A DNA stretch of 64,000 nucleotides, from NCBI GenBank assembly GCA_907165135.1, contig OU015566.1, positions 12,570,157-12,634,156 of the forward strand. Reading direction: 5' to 3'. The stretch is from Oikopleura dioica (taxonomy: Eukaryota; Chordata; Appendicularia; Copelata; Oikopleuridae). Made by a program: the position numbers and the translations under genes. Below, piece by piece: positions 22,322 through 35,100 of this stretch (the first letter of the stretch is position 1; every line of letters begins with the position of its first letter). The notes below the pieces were generated by a model. That model did no database searches. It worked only from the letters and a program-made list of their open reading frames with translations, and was not told where the DNA came from.

Positions 22322-24210
22322 TTACGAATCTGTCTTTTCCATAAAGATCCACTCATCGGGGGTCTTACTCAGAATTATATCCCAAAAATCTCGCTTGAAA
22401 TAGCTGAATGATTGCAGATCAGAAATTTTGAAAAATTGATTTCCGTTGATTTCATCTTTTTCTATTTTCCATTCAAAATTATCGTCTGGTTTGTCTGGCA
22501 ATTCGCTCATCGCAATTTTTTGGGGAGATTCAGGATGTTCCACCGATCGAAAAGGGTTTGCAAATTTTAAGATTCCGGAGTCATTAATTGCAATTCGGTA
22601 AACATCTTTCTTGATCTCGATGATTCTAATAACAGAAGCACCCTCTTGAAAAGAATTAAGTCGTAGGAAGCTTCTTCCAGTATGATCATTTTCGAGCACC
22701 CAGTACGCCTAAAATTTTGATAATTAAGGGACCCGGTTAGGCAACGGCGAGCTGAACTTCACGCGCCCGTCGTTACTCTTGTGAATAATATTTTTCAAAA
22801 ATTCTTTTTGCTAATGATATCTGCAGATCACCAGCTTTCTCATCCAATTTTCAGTTTTTGCCTATCATCACTCGTTCATGAGCCAGGTCCGAAAGAAGGA
22901 GCGCAACTTCAAAAGGGTGTTTGAAGAGAAATCCTTTTTCAATCTTCATAAAAGCGGCACTATTGAAAAGCCCATTAAATTCTCTACAAATCTTACCTAT
23001 CGCGCAAAAATGAATCATTACTAATTGCGGATTAATGGCTGATAAACTGGAGAACTTAGCGCGCTCAGCACGCCACAGCGCTGCAGGACGCTCCGAAATA
23101 GCTCCGGGACATGAATCCCGCTGGGCGTGCGCTAAGAAGTTTTGTTTATCTGACCTGTATCGCTAATAAGTACAGCTTCAGATTTGCGCGATAGGTAAGA
23201 TCTGTGGAGAATTTTATGAGCTTTTTAATGGTGCCGCTTTCATGAAGATTGAAAAAGGATTGCTCTTCAAACACCCTTTTGAAGTTGCGCTCCTTCTTTC
23301 GGACCTGGCTCATGAACGAGTGATGATAGGCAAAAACTAAAAATTGGATGAGAAAGCTGGTGATCTGCACATATCATTAGCAAAAAGAATTTTTGAAAAA
23401 TATTATTCACAAGAGTAACGACGGGCGCGTGAAGTTCAGCTCGCCGTTGCCTAACCGGGTCCCTTAAAGTCATAATACTGCATGCTTACACTGTCGCATC
23501 TATGTTCAGAATCTCTCCTTCCGCAGACTGTTCCAGATATCTCTTTCGGAAAAGGCGACTCAGTAGTGAAATCTTCTGAAATTGTTGTCATCTCTTCTGT
23601 TGTTGGCGGGTATGTCGTGATCTTAGCTGTCGGTTCTTCTGTTGCTATTGTCGTGTCGATCGGGTTTCGAACTGCAGTGGTCTGTGTTATTTTTGTCGTC
23701 AACGATATTAATGATTCTGTTGTAGCGGATGTGGCTGCCATCGTTGGTAAAGTCATTGCAGTTGTTATTGCAGTTGACGAAGTCTCATCTTTTGTTGTCG
23801 TCGATGATGAGGATGATTCAATGCCAGCTGAGGTAGCGTCTGTTCTTGAGTCAGTCGTTGGCATTGTTGCAGTCGTCAATATCTCATCTATTGTTATTGT
23901 CGACAAAATCGATGTTGATGTCATTGTAGAAGATGAGCTTGATGGGAACGTTGTTGTTAATATAGTTGGAGGAGTTGTCGTTGTAGACGTCGTTGTTGTC
24001 GTCTTCGCTATTGTTGTTTTATAGTTATTCGTCACAATTGGAACTGTTATTCCAACCACAATGCCGATAAGTATCACTAAAGAGAATTAATTTATTCAAT
24101 CACATAAAAATCATACAGAGAATCGAAAGAATGAGACCAACGAGTCTCTTCTTGCTTCGTTTTATCGGGACGAAATTTTCGTCTTGGATTTGTTCTTCTT
24201 CGGAAGTCAT
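22322..24210 (-). CDS. Type II membrane mucin-like protein with C-terminal globular domain
   Basis: Exons 24210-24117, 24076-23490 and 22708-22322 give 355 aa with consistent phase. A cytosolic N-terminus (MTSEEEQIQDENFVPIKRSK) leads to one hydrophobic helix (LVGLILSILL...GIVVGITVPIV). A Thr/Ser-rich stalk of about 150 residues follows, then CGRRDSEHRCDS. The last exon encodes a 129-residue domain starting AYWVLENDHTGRSFLRLNSF with repeated aromatic/hydrophobic strands (FEWKIEKDEINGNQFFKI). It could be beta-trefoil or another beta fold; I do not recognise it. It resembles the 1-4 kb mucin-like genes in stalk only. Intron 2 (22709-23489) holds a 744-bp MITE. Confidence 0.72.
22724..23467. mobile_element. 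TTAA-flanked element with long inverted repeats
   Basis: TTAA at 22724-22727 and 23464-23467 bounds an element whose ends read GGGACCCGGTTAGGCAACGG inward on both sides. The inverted arms extend about 300 bp each (22728-~23030 and ~23150-23463) with small differences. A roughly 120-bp unique centre lies between, with a GC-rich stem (near 23057-23130). No transposase is present. The TTAA duplication suggests mobilisation by a piggyBac- or Kolobok-type enzyme. It is wholly inside an intron of the mucin-like gene. ORFs inside it are shadows of the arms. Confidence 0.8.
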
Positions 24211-24584
24211 TTTTTCAAGAGTGAGAAAATTTCACAACATCCGCTTGTATTATGCCCCACTATCGCGCCGATACTGTCAGATAACACACTTCTCGTGGAA
24301 GAGTTCCAACTTTCTAAGCCTGTAAATCCCCTGGCTACAGTGTGGATTCTACTCTATACAAGATTCTCGAAGATTCCTACGAATTCTTCGAAGAAAAAGG
24401 CGCCAGAGAGAAGAAATTTTCATGGGAAAAATTCGTCTTCCGTTTTCTTCCTTCAAAGAAATCAGAGTCTTCCACCATCAACATTGCATTCTTACTGAAA
24501 TTCACTTTTTCGGAAGGATTTGACTATCTGTCAATTAATCAAAAGGCCAATTTTATTTCCGTAAAATTTTATTGAAACAGGAAT

Positions 24585-26334
24585 TCAAACATTGTTCAAA
24601 CAAAAATCGAAAGAAGCATGATAAAGAATTGGCCAGTACTCCGCTCTATTATGACTTCCTATCACTGTAGTGTTTTTGATTTGATCATCTTCAAGGTCAA
24701 TTCGTTGCAGTGGATATCCATCGTAACTCTGTCCAGAAATTACGTAAATTGACGATCCTATCAAAATTGAACCACCAGTAGACAGGCCCTTAAAGGAACA
24801 GTTAATGCTTTGTTCACTAAACGAGACCTTACCTTTTCCATGTAGCCATCGATGGACCACTGTCCGTTTTCGAGTCTCCAAACATCTTTTCGATTGCTGT
24901 ATCCGCCGATTAGTAGCAATGAGCCAGAGTCCAGTCCGACAAGGTTGTGAAGCTTGACATCCCTTATTTAGGCATTAGAATTTCGAGAATATGAGCCAAT
25001 CTTACTCAGGGTGGTCTGCAAGAGATTTCCATCCGTCGCTCGTCAATGTTTCAACTTTACTTGTACCATCGTAAAACCAGCTTCCAACGGTTGTTGGGTT
25101 TCCTTCGTACATACCGAGACCGCCAGTAGGATGACTGTATTGAGAAGGCATCGTTGAAGAGCAAGTGTAGCCGTCGAATCTATCACAGTTGTTTCCAGAG
25201 CTTGTTATTTCTGGAAAGCAGATCAAGGCCTCGCTTCCATCATTTATTGCGAGAGCTGCTTCGCCTCCCCTTGAAGCGGAAAAACTGAGCAGAGCGGGAA
25301 GTTGGACAAAGGAACAACCTTCTAGTCGGGCAATCTACTCAAAACTAAAGATCCGTCTTATCCACAAGAAGCCTACCTTTTGACTATCATAGCTTCCTCC
25401 GAAAATATGTAGATGATCGTTAACGATAGCATAAGAAGCATATCTGACGAAGTTTTCTGAGGGAGCATTTATAGTTGGCTTCAAACTTGAACTGCCGTCG
25501 CCAGATAGAATGTATGCATTTGAAAGACCTGTTTCAACGAAGATCATGAGCGCAGTATCTTTCTGAAGAGAAAGATAAAAACAGACTGATCGAATTTTGA
25601 ATCTTACAGGAGCGATCGGAGCAAGTGTTGTTGTCGTTGTGGTGGTTGTAGTTGTTGTTGTGGTGGTGGTGGTGGTTGTTGTTGTTGTCTGAATGGGCAT
25701 GATAATTCAAGAAGAACAGTGCTTGATTTACCTCCGGTTCAAGGCAGGGACATGTTGCCATTTCTTCCCGGTACTCAGCATAGCAGCTGTCGTAGCACTC
25801 AAAGCTCGGTGGACATTGCTTCGAGCAAACGTTCTTAATAAAAAATATTTCTTTCCGGGCAGAGCATGCAAGACTTACAAATTGATCAAGCGCGATTTGC
25901 AAGCAAACACGATAATGGTCGTTGTTCTCTTGCGCGAAGTCACAATCGTGGCAAAGTTGATGCTCGCAGTCATCACAGCCGCCGGGGCAGTTGAGTCCGC
26001 ATGGACAAAACGAATCGCAAGCTTAGAAAGATTTATGGAAAATTCGGTAACGGATTCAATCTTACATTGAAAAGTCTCCAAACATTCACTGTGACAATAT
26101 GAGGATTCGCAATGAGACATACAGTCGACGTAGTCCACTCGGCAAAATGTCAAACACTGATCATAAAGATCAGGAACACTGAAGAAAACATTTAAGAATT
26201 TCGAACTCGGCGGCCCTAACTTAGGGTTAGGGTTAGAGCTCCTTCGGAAGCATCTTTACTTACTCGCATTCCATATCCGTTGTAGGAATTAGGGAACAAG
26301 CTGCAAAATTCAGACAAGTTATCAAAAATATCAT
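24585..26334 (-). CDS. Secreted Cys-rich protein with kelch-like propeller
   Basis: About nine exons. Exon 1 starts at 26334 with signal peptide MIFLITCLNFAACSL. Cys-rich exons follow: CLTFCRVDYVDCMSHCESSYC; CDSFCPCGLNCPGGCDDC; CSKQCPPSFECYDSCY. Then comes a Thr-only linker of about 20 residues in its own exon (25620-25691). The C-terminal half has kelch-type blades: HLHIFGGSYDSQK, LDSGSLLLIGGYSNRKDVWR and SIYVISGQSYDGYPLQRIDL. It ends at 24585. The Gly-Gly pairs followed by a Trp or Tyr support a kelch or galactose-oxidase-like propeller. Intron 1 contains a short TTAGGG array. It is a likely extracellular structural or binding protein; the Cys-rich module is not identified. Confidence 0.72.
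26217..26238 (+). repeat. Short interstitial telomere-like repeat
   Basis: Three consecutive TTAGGG-type units (CTTAGGGTTAGGGTTAGAG) lie inside the first intron of the kelch-like gene. A second short patch (CTAACCCTAACCCTACC) occurs at 44918-44934. TTAGGG is the ancestral animal telomere motif. Confidence 0.6.
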
Positions 26335-27007
26335 GTTTTCTTTCTTATCAAAGATTAATTGATAAAAATTTTTGATCAGCGCGATATTTATGCACGCATA
26401 TTTGCACTGGAAAGAGACCAGAAGCAGAAGGTAAATTTCAGATTCTTCTTCCAGAATGTTCCATCTTCCTCGGGAAGCATTCATTTTAGGGCATTTGAAA
26501 AACTCCCAATTTATTTTTTTTTTTGAGAAGAAGGGCATTTTATTTGAAGGAAGCATCAAAATATCATTTTAAGCAAGTTTGGCTGTTGAATTTTTTGAAC
26601 TTTTACAGGGGCATTTTTTTTATTGTTTTTCTTGAACTTTATTTGTCTCAGCATTTGTCGTCGTTCTTAATTAAAAATTATGATTTGTAATAATAATTAT
26701 TCAATTTGCAAAAGATGAAATACCTGGCGATATTTGACATCTTTACTAGACAGTTTCTACATATTCAAGTTGCTCATTTTCACGCTGGATCTAAACAAAA
26801 ATGAGTATCTCATTCATGTTTTATTATTCAAGTATCTCATTTTTGTTTTCAGTCAATTTATAAGCTCAAACCTGAGGTCATTAGTAACGATTGAAATTTC
26901 CGTCTTGTTACTGGCTGTTGTCGTTGTCCTTGGGGTAAGAAAGGATCCAAGCTGAAAAGGGCCTAGACGAGGGGATCCTTGAAGCTTAGGGGTTAATCCG
27001 CCGGCTG
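26335..27007. other. Intergenic, no gene seen
   Basis: AT-rich spacer between two minus-strand genes. The direct repeat TATTCAAGT..CTCATTTT..TGAGTATCTCATT around 26760-26850 is a local duplication. No coding sequence is supported. Confidence 0.4.
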
Positions 27008-28528
27008 TTAGGTCTGAACATATAAATTTATTACATGTTCCCGATTTTTATCAAATAAAATTATCTTACAAGTTGAATTCGTAGCGTCAGAATTGGGAAA
27101 GTCGGTATCGCGAATGAGTTTGGCACCAGAGTGATATTGACTTGCTAGAATTCTTTCTCTCCGTCTCCTGAATATCAAGTGTTCATATTGCGTTTGCACT
27201 TGACCTAGATGAGGAAACATACGTTAGAAGACTCTTCAGCCTCGTTCTGAAGGAATTGTTCAGGAATGCGTAAAGCAGCGGGTTTATACAGCTATTCGAC
27301 CAAGCGAGGATAACAGTGACCATATGGAAGCTATTAGTAAGGCTATCATGCGCCCTTTCTCATGAATATTGAAATCAACGAGGAGTACACCGGGGATAAG
27401 CCGTTCCTACTTTGAGTCTGGACTGGATCCTCGAGATCGTTGGTACTCGTGTTGTTTCCCCCAATCGATGTTGCCAAATCAAGGTTGAAAGAAATCCAAT
27501 TTGGATAGATTCGATGCAGCAAATTGGAAATTTGGTTAGGCAACCAGCAGACGAAGAAGATCAGAATCACCGAGGCCACGAGTCGGGTCGACTTGTCATG
27601 TTGCTTTTTTCGCTCGAATTGGCGGCCTGATCACGTGATTCATTTTTCCACGGTTTAAGTTGTTTCATACCTTGTCTCTTGGCAGATTTCTGGTTGTTTT
27701 CCTTGAAGCGCCGTTTTCTGAGGAAAACGAATATTGAAGTGTAGCAGTAAGTGATGACTATCAAAGGCAAAATAAAGGCAAATCCAACACGGGAGGTAAT
27801 TTGAACATTCAACCAGAACTCGTGCTGCTCCGAGCCGATTTCTCCCGGAAATAGCCAGGCGCAGTGCGCTTGTTGTTTGTTCAAAACTTAAACGGGTTGA
27901 AAAACGTTGATGGTTACTCCTTACTTTTGTTGTTGATGTAGGTCACTTGGCGAAAGGCAAAGGCTTGTAACGAGAAAACGATTGAAATACACCAGACTAG
28001 TAACGAGCAGAGCATCGAGTTTCGAACAGTTCTATTTTAATTCATATTAATTTTTGGCTTTCTTGAATTATTAAACTAACCGATAAGGCCGCGAGTTGAT
28101 GGCGATGACCACTGCCAGGTAGCGATCTATAGCCATTGCCATCAGAAGCTTTTGAGGATTTCATTTTTCATTATAATCAAAATTATTGTTTTAGGTTCCT
28201 TCTTGTTAAAATCCGTTCCAGAATGGACGATGACATATTCAAAAAAGTCACGAACGAGAAAACTCGACAAGCAGCATTTCCAAAGATCCACTCGTCTTGA
28301 ATAAGGTCGAAGGCCCAGAACGGGATGGTAGAAACGAAGATGAAGTCCGCAATTGCCAAATTGGCGACATAGACATCTGCGCAACGCATCGTATCAAAAA
28401 TGCATAACAACTTCCATACCTGTGCATGTTTTGCTGTTGCTGTTCAGAAACATCGAGCAGAAGATGACGAGCCCGTTCCCACACAGGCCCAGCATGCAGA
28501 TGACGATGCATAAAGATGGCAGGATGAT
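27008..28528 (-). CDS. Class A (rhodopsin-like) peptide-type GPCR, 5' end not found
   Basis: Exons from 28528 downward encode all seven helices. TM1 has LCIVICMLGLCGNGLVIFCS. TM2 has NLAIADFIFVSTIPFW. The Trp of extracellular loop 1 and Cys of TM3 are in DEWIFGNAACRVFSF. The DRY motif is in MAMAIDRYLAVV. TM5 is LPLIVITYCYTSIFVFL, TM6 has FFVCWLPNQISNLL, and TM7 has NSCINPLLYAFLNNSF. The intron before the DRY exon (28218-28149) has the donor CTG/GAACGG, a GA-AG intron that joins in phase. The N-terminal exon with the start codon was not located. The pattern resembles somatostatin/galanin/chemokine-type peptide receptors; the ligand is unknown. The C-tail is basic (FRRRRERI) and its final exon is uncertain. 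Confidence 0.85.
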
Positions 28529-30238
28529 CTGAGGGAAATTTAAGCGGAAAGATTACTGACCGAAAATAATATCAGATGAACATTAGGGCGACTTGAATAC
28601 ATAATTTGGTAAGGAAGCATTTATTTATGAGCTTGACCTACGTCTAATCAACGACAGATACAGGTATTGCTACAGTAATCAAATTTTATATGCATTTTAC
28701 AATATTATTAATAATTATTCTATAAAGGGAATTTTTAAAGAAGGCTGGGAAATTGCCAATAGATGAAAATCAGCCTGACAACAACGATTTTCAGGGGCAC
28801 GTCCACAACGATTTTCAGCCGTAAATCCAGTCTTTTTATTTTTGACCCCTATTATCCGCTTTGAAATATATCTTGAACCTTTAAATGTCCATCAAGTTGA
28901 ATAGTACTGACCTGTTTGAGTAGGGCGGATTGTGAGTACAGACCGTCAATGTGATCTATTACACTCGCGTCTGCGAGGAGTAATGCTGTTCCACGGATCA
29001 TTTATCAAACTTTTTATTCCGAGTTTGGTCTTGTCACGTGACCGGAAGACAGTAATTAATTCAAGTTCATTTTTGATCCGTTAGCCATAAATGCCCCGCA
29101 TTCCAGGTCCATGATTTCGCCATATTTGTCGGGTTCTTCTTTCAGGAAAAGCTCCTTTTCCTTTTAAAGAAGATCTTCACCCAGTTTTTGATGAATAATT
29201 CATAATTATATCGAGTTGAGCTCCTTCGTTTCTCAAAAAACGCGACAGAAAACGATTGGAGTTAATTATTCTGAATAATAAACGATTCCCTTCAGAAAAG
29301 AATAAGAAAAAACCTTCTGAGTTTACAATGAAAGGAAACTGCCCAAAGCTCCAGGGGAGGGATGATAAATCTACCAGCAAAGGTTAATTCTGACAAAATG
29401 GGATTGCCCTCCATTTATTGGGGAGGGGGACCTTTTCCTTCAAGCATCCTGTGTCATTTGAGCTTGTAAACGGGTTGTAATTGAGGAAATCGCTGTCCAC
29501 TGTATTTGCTCCATCTAAAATATCTTTCAGGAGAACCTTTCTTTTGTTTTTTTATTTAGTTAAATTAAGCTTTCTTTTTTGGATAAATTCTAAGATCAAC
29601 ACTTATGTAACAAGAGGGTATTCTATGTGACCCAGATGATTTGATGTCCACTCAAATAAGTTACTGTAAAAACTGCTGCATAGACTTATTAGAGTATGTC
29701 AACCTTTCGGAATTGTCAATTACCAATGCAGCAATGCTTCGCGAATAAAATGACATTTTAGTTGAGTTAATAAGGAAAAAAGAGCGAATAAAATCAATTA
29801 TCAAAAAGGTCGAGGGGTCTTACGAGAATTTCGCTATAGAATATGCAAATGTATCTTTTTACAAGAATCCTGGACACACAAGGAAAGGATAACTTTACAA
29901 GGTCAAAGATGGTATGAAAGCGAGCATATGCTTACATACACGCTTCGTAAAACCATTTGATGGTTTGCAATTCAGCGCTATTTGAAGGAGGTCAAGTCGA
30001 AGTACATTAAATTCCAATTTTTCAAAAGAAAAAGTTTTCTTTGTGAACTCCCCTGCTGATTTGTATATAGCCACTCCTTCAAATCGAACTATGGCTGTAT
30101 TGTTTTGTCAAACAAGTGCTTTGGTTGTCTATCATGTTAATACGACAATAGTAAGAGTAGATATCTGATCTGAGCTCAGCAGATTTATATCCAAATAAGT
30201 AAGAGCGTATACAAATTCAAACATTCTTTAGTTTATAC
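28529..30238. other. Gene-poor stretch, nothing supported
   Basis: About 1.7 kb with only short ORFs lacking motifs (for example 29177-29380). A phrase ACAACGATTTTCAG is duplicated near 28780-28818. The region should include the start exon and promoter of the GPCR. AT-rich, no RNA gene recognised. Confidence 0.4.
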
Positions 30239-30627
30239 CAGAGTTGGTAAAAAAGTATACTTCCCCTCGCCCTTCAAAAATCTGCAGGGCGCCCTTCATT
30301 CTTGAAGGGCGGTGAAGTGTACTTCACGCGCCCTTCAAAGCCCTGAAGTATACTTCAGCTATCGGTTCATCTGCCACAATCAGCGTGATTTAAATCATGG
30401 CGCCTGAGAGCCAATAAGCGCAAAATTTGAAAAAATTCTGGCGGATGGATTCTGATGGCCGACAGAACCAAGTTGAAGTAGAGTGAAGGGCGGAAGGGCG
30501 GTTGAAGTAGAGGGAAGGGCGGAAGTACACTTCACGCCCTTCAACGCCCTGCAACGCCCTGAAGTATACTTCATGAAGTATACTTCATTCTGAAGGGCGA
30601 GTGAAGTATACTTTTTTACCAACTCTG
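30239..30627. mobile_element. Non-autonomous hAT element (MITE), 389 bp
   Basis: Ends CAGAGTTGGTAAAAAAGTAT and its reverse complement are flanked by the exact 8-bp duplication GTTTATAC (30231-30238 and 30628-30635). CAGAG-type ends with an 8-bp duplication place it in the hAT superfamily, but the repeat differs from the autonomous copy at 10329-13500. The interior is full of GAAGGGCG and AAGTATACTTC repeats in both orientations. No coding capacity. Confidence 0.88.
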
Positions 30628-30635
30628 GTTTATAC

Positions 30636-31479
30636 AGACGGTTTACAAGCATAGATAACAGTCGTTCTCGTGAATTTCGTAAAGTCTTGTCTCGCAAAAA
30701 TGATGTTGAAATGCAGAGCTAGAATTTCAAGCTCGAAAAGAAGTGAAATTCGAAGGCAAAAATGACCACTTTTCCTGAGAAAATCTCAATTATTTTCCAG
30801 TAAAGGAGAATTTTTTTCAATAAAATTCAATTTCATAGAAGAAAAAGAAATCTCGTACCGTTAAAAGATGCATCCTCCATCAGTATTTTTCCTTGTTCTC
30901 TTCTATGTCTTCAAATTTCCTCTCTATAAATAACTTTTTCGGTCTTCATCATCAGAATTCTTGCTGACAAGTTTTATCCTCTGAAGTTTATATACAATTA
31001 AATTGAAGCTATTCGAAATGTTTCTCCGCCATGGTTACATTTGGGCACGCCATCTGCTCGCGCGCGCCCTCGACTGATTTTAGCGTCGTTTTAGTGTCAC
31101 CAATCTGCTGATAAGTGTTTAATAAAGAAAATTAATGAAGCATTTATAAAATTGAATATTTTCTCAGACTCTCAATTTTGAATTGGGTCGGCAAATAAAT
31201 CAGCATAGTATCAAAAGAAAAAAAGCATAAATTAAACTGACTTGACAAAAAGTAGATTTACTGTCTCGACCTTCCTGTATGAACCGCGGGCGAATCCTCC
31301 CGGTATCTAACTGTAAATCCGTATATAATCGACTCTAACATTTGTCTCTCGAAGAAAGAGCAACGAGAGCTCACAAGTCAAGTGCAGGCAAAAAAACTGC
31401 CAATTCTTGCACTTTTCTATTTGGGGATTTCTGTAAACAGCGAAGATAGATTCCATGAAATAAATATTTATTGAACATG
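30636..31479. other. Intergenic, nothing supported
   Basis: AT-rich sequence between two MITEs. No ORF with coding character, no RNA gene seen. Confidence 0.4.
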
Positions 31480-31675
31480 TACAGAAAATACGCCTGGTCT
31501 GGGACGGTCTTAATCAGCCAAAGCGTCCCAAACCAGGATTATTTTCGCTCTCGCCTCTGGCGCCACTTTCATATTAAAAAGCACCCCCCAGGCGTGCGCC
31601 TTTGATCTTTGAATGGCCCGACCGTCCCAAACCAGGCGTATTTTTGACCGTCCCAGACCAGGATTATTTTCTGTA
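31480..31675. mobile_element. TA-flanked MITE (Tc1/mariner-like)
   Basis: The inverted ends TACAGAAAATA..CCTGGTCTGGGACGGTC (31480-31508) and its complement (31645-31675) are bounded by TA on both sides, the target duplication of Tc1/mariner elements. The phrase CGTCCCAAACCAGG is repeated internally in inverted orientation. It is about 196 bp and non-coding. Confidence 0.7.
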
Positions 31676-32102
31676 TAAGAGGTATGTTAATTAAATTGTG
31701 TCTTTCTGAGTCGTTGAAGCAGGCGTTAGTAGGTTCAAGAATGCTTAGAAGAATATACAGGAGAACAGGAGTATGTACAGTTATTAGTCGTTTCTCAAGA
31801 GGTCGAGAAGAGCATCTGCAAGAATCAAGCTTGGTAAATCTATCGACTTTGTCATACATTTCTTTCTTTTCAAGGGCTTACTATCGAAGAGTCTTTTAAA
31901 CCTACTTATCCCTTATAGAACAAGGTATATTTTGATGTATAAAAAGCTTTATCTAATGGTTAACCTAAGGTTATACTAAGGGCATGCGATTTAATATAAG
32001 AGCAGCATGCATTCTAAAAGATCAGCATCTGATTTATCTAAGATTGTTCATATATACCAGTAGTAATCAGGTTTCTGCGAAAAACCGTTTTTCTCAAGTT
32101 TT

Positions 32103-35100
32103 TCATAAGCCTTTCCTATAAGAGCAAATTGTCTTTCCGCCAACGACGGAGCATTGCGGAGCACATTGCCCGATTCCACTAGACGGTCTCATCCCAACTT
32201 GACGACCAGACGTTTCGGAACCGTTCTCGTTGAAGCAGATGCCGAGGGATTGGCAGAAAAGAGCAGAAGTCACTAAATAAGGGTACTTTAACCTATATTT
32301 CTTTTTTAAAAAAGGGATTTACCTTGAGAGCTTTGTGAGCCTCCAGGAACTTTAGCGCCGAAAAAGTCACGTGAGGACCTATCCGATGTATCAGCTTTTC
32401 CAACAGTAGATTGATCAGTTGTTGAGCTGCTCGGGTTAGAAGAGGAATAAGATGACCCAAGATTGTCATTAAAGATCTGGAAAGGCACCTTCTTCTGAGG
32501 AGCTTGATTGTAATCGCCATTGAACTCGTTGTTCACATTATGCACGAGCGGCTTGGGATTACCCGCTTGCGAATAATTTTCAGGGATGATCTTGACATTT
32601 GATGCGGATAGTGGTGGTCTCATCCGACCATTTACATTTTCTTCTACTTCAGACGCAACGGGCTTTTCCGGGCGATGGGAAACCGATGGGCGAGTGATCG
32701 AATTTGGAGTCGAAGAATCTGGAACGACAGATGCTCCGAGGTTGAGGTAAAATGCCAATTCGGGCGGCAGATCCTTATTCTGTAATTGCACATTTTGATT
32801 GACAACGGGTTGATGCTGTAATCGGCTTCCAATGTAAACCTTTGAATTCAGCCCCAGTCGATTTGGATCAGCAAAAACTGGGTTTTCTCGATTCAAAATT
32901 TTGACCCTAGAATCATTGTTGATTTCAGCAACTTCGGAATAGGAATTGACAGAAACTTGTTCTTTACTGAAAACTTGATCTGTTATCAGGCTCTGTTTTC
33001 CGGGAACAGCGTAAATCGGATTTTGTCCACTCAAGACTTCAGCTTTGGAATTCGGGAATATTGCGGAACTCTCATTTTCGCGTGCATTATTTATAAGATT
33101 CTGTACGTTTTCAAATTCAGCAGGGGTTACTGTTGCCAGCTCGGATTGAATGGTAGGTACTGTATTTTGAGAAGGAGCAGCTTCATAAGTATGCGGATTA
33201 CTGGAGCCCATCCAATTCTCGTTCATTTGAATAAGCTTTAATGGATTGTCGCCTTCTATCCGCTCAGGGCTCGCGGCCTCGTTGACCTGCCGATTCTGTT
33301 GCAGAGTGAGATCTTCTGAAGATCCCGATTCGTATGCGACAGGATTAGTCGAAACTGCACTTGATATGGTTACTGTATTTTGAGCAGTTGGCCTGAGATT
33401 GGCGTTGTGGCTGTTTTCTGCGGCGAATTTTACGTCCTCGGCGGTAAAGATGGGAGAATTTACAGCCAAAAAGTCCGCAGCGCTCGGGGATGAAGAAGTG
33501 TTCAGAATCGAACCTGGCTGACTTTTGCTTGAACTTTGGAGAACTGAGGACTGTTGTTGACTGAGATCATTCTGGAATGCTGGTTGGTGAGATTGAGAAT
33601 TGGTATAAGCCTGGATAAGGTTGGATTTTGATTGCTCGGCAGATGGAACTGGGGCCGTAAAACTCCTGTCACTTTGTTCCAAAACGTCACTTTTCGGAAT
33701 CATATTCGCATGATTTTCTCGTTCAGATTGTAATCTAGCGTTCGCTTGTTTTTCCTCAGCGTCCATCCTGTTCTCTTCCAAAACACTTCCATCTATCGTC
33801 TTCCCAGAAATCATCTCTTCATATTTTGACATGATGAAGCGTTCGTGAGCTTGTGCAACTTCTATTTGTGATCCTGAAAAGCTGTCTTGCACAGAAGGGC
33901 CTTGATTGAGATTATTTTCTTTAGTGGTTGAGATTTCAAACGGCTTGGTTGTCGGAACACTGCTTGGTTGATCGACGTTTTCAGGGGTTAAAATTACCCT
34001 GTTTTCGTCGGTTTTCTTCGCAGCAGATTGAACATCATCATTCATATTCACTAGATTTGATGATGATTGAATAATCTGTTTAAAACCGGGTTCTTCTGAT
34101 TGAGATCCCTTTTGACCGAGTTCTGCAATCATTGATGAAGCAGATGATGGCTCATTTTGTCTATTTGTTTCAATGGCTCCCAAGTTATTATTAGAGCTAA
34201 GCTTGTTGAGACGACCCACCGTCTGAGTACCATCCACTTTATAGCGGTCGCCACTATTGGTTTTAGAATCGAACAGCGAATTCGACTGACTCGAACTTGC
34301 GTCGTAGTCGCTGGGCAGAAAGTTGACGCTAGTTGACATCATTGTGGCGGAATTCGGCGCCTGTGTAGCGCCTAAGCTCAATAAATTTGACGCTGATTGC
34401 GTCTCGTATTTCGATCCGGTGTTTTCAGCAGCTGAAACGATCTGTTGAGAAAATAGGGGATCGAGTTCCGTTGTAAATTGTGAAGCGACAATTTCACTGT
34501 TTAAAGTACCGGGTTGTTCCTGTAGCTCCGTAAAAGGAGCTGAAAATGGATTTAGAACAGTCGCGGAAGATGGTATTTTCGAAGCGTTGGATAGAATCGT
34601 TTGCCTTTCCGATTCATCAGCCGCGGATGATGAGATTTGACCTTTGACCGGATCTTTGTGGAAATCTGCATAAGCCCCGTTTGTGCGCAGAGCATCGAGT
34701 AATTCAGGAAGGCGTAAATCGTTTAGAAGCGCGATATCAGAGCCTTCTGCGTACGCGCCAGATTTTACGGCGGAAGTGAGATTTTCCACGGGCTCTGATT
34801 TCGGGATTTTTGGATTTTCAGCATTTGAATCGTTTGAAGTTTTCGTAGAAGTTATTACAATCGATGGAGAAGGAAGAAAACTTGTTGATTGGGCATTTTG
34901 AAATTGTTGCTTGGCAGCCAGCTGACTGTAAGTGGCACTTTCCGGCGGAGAATTAATTTCGAAAGGAAGAGAATTTGCGTCATCCCCGCGTTCATCGATC
35001 TTTTGCTCAGAAATTTCAGTCTTTTCCAGGTGGCTTTCTGCTGTCTTGTGGTCTTGTAAAGAACTGCCTGTAACAGGCGGAGAAGAATGCTGCTGCACGT

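Noticed and set aside
23146-23473. Minus ORFs inside the 22724-23467 element
   Set aside because: They lie in the inverted arms, are mirrored on the other side and carry no transposase motif.
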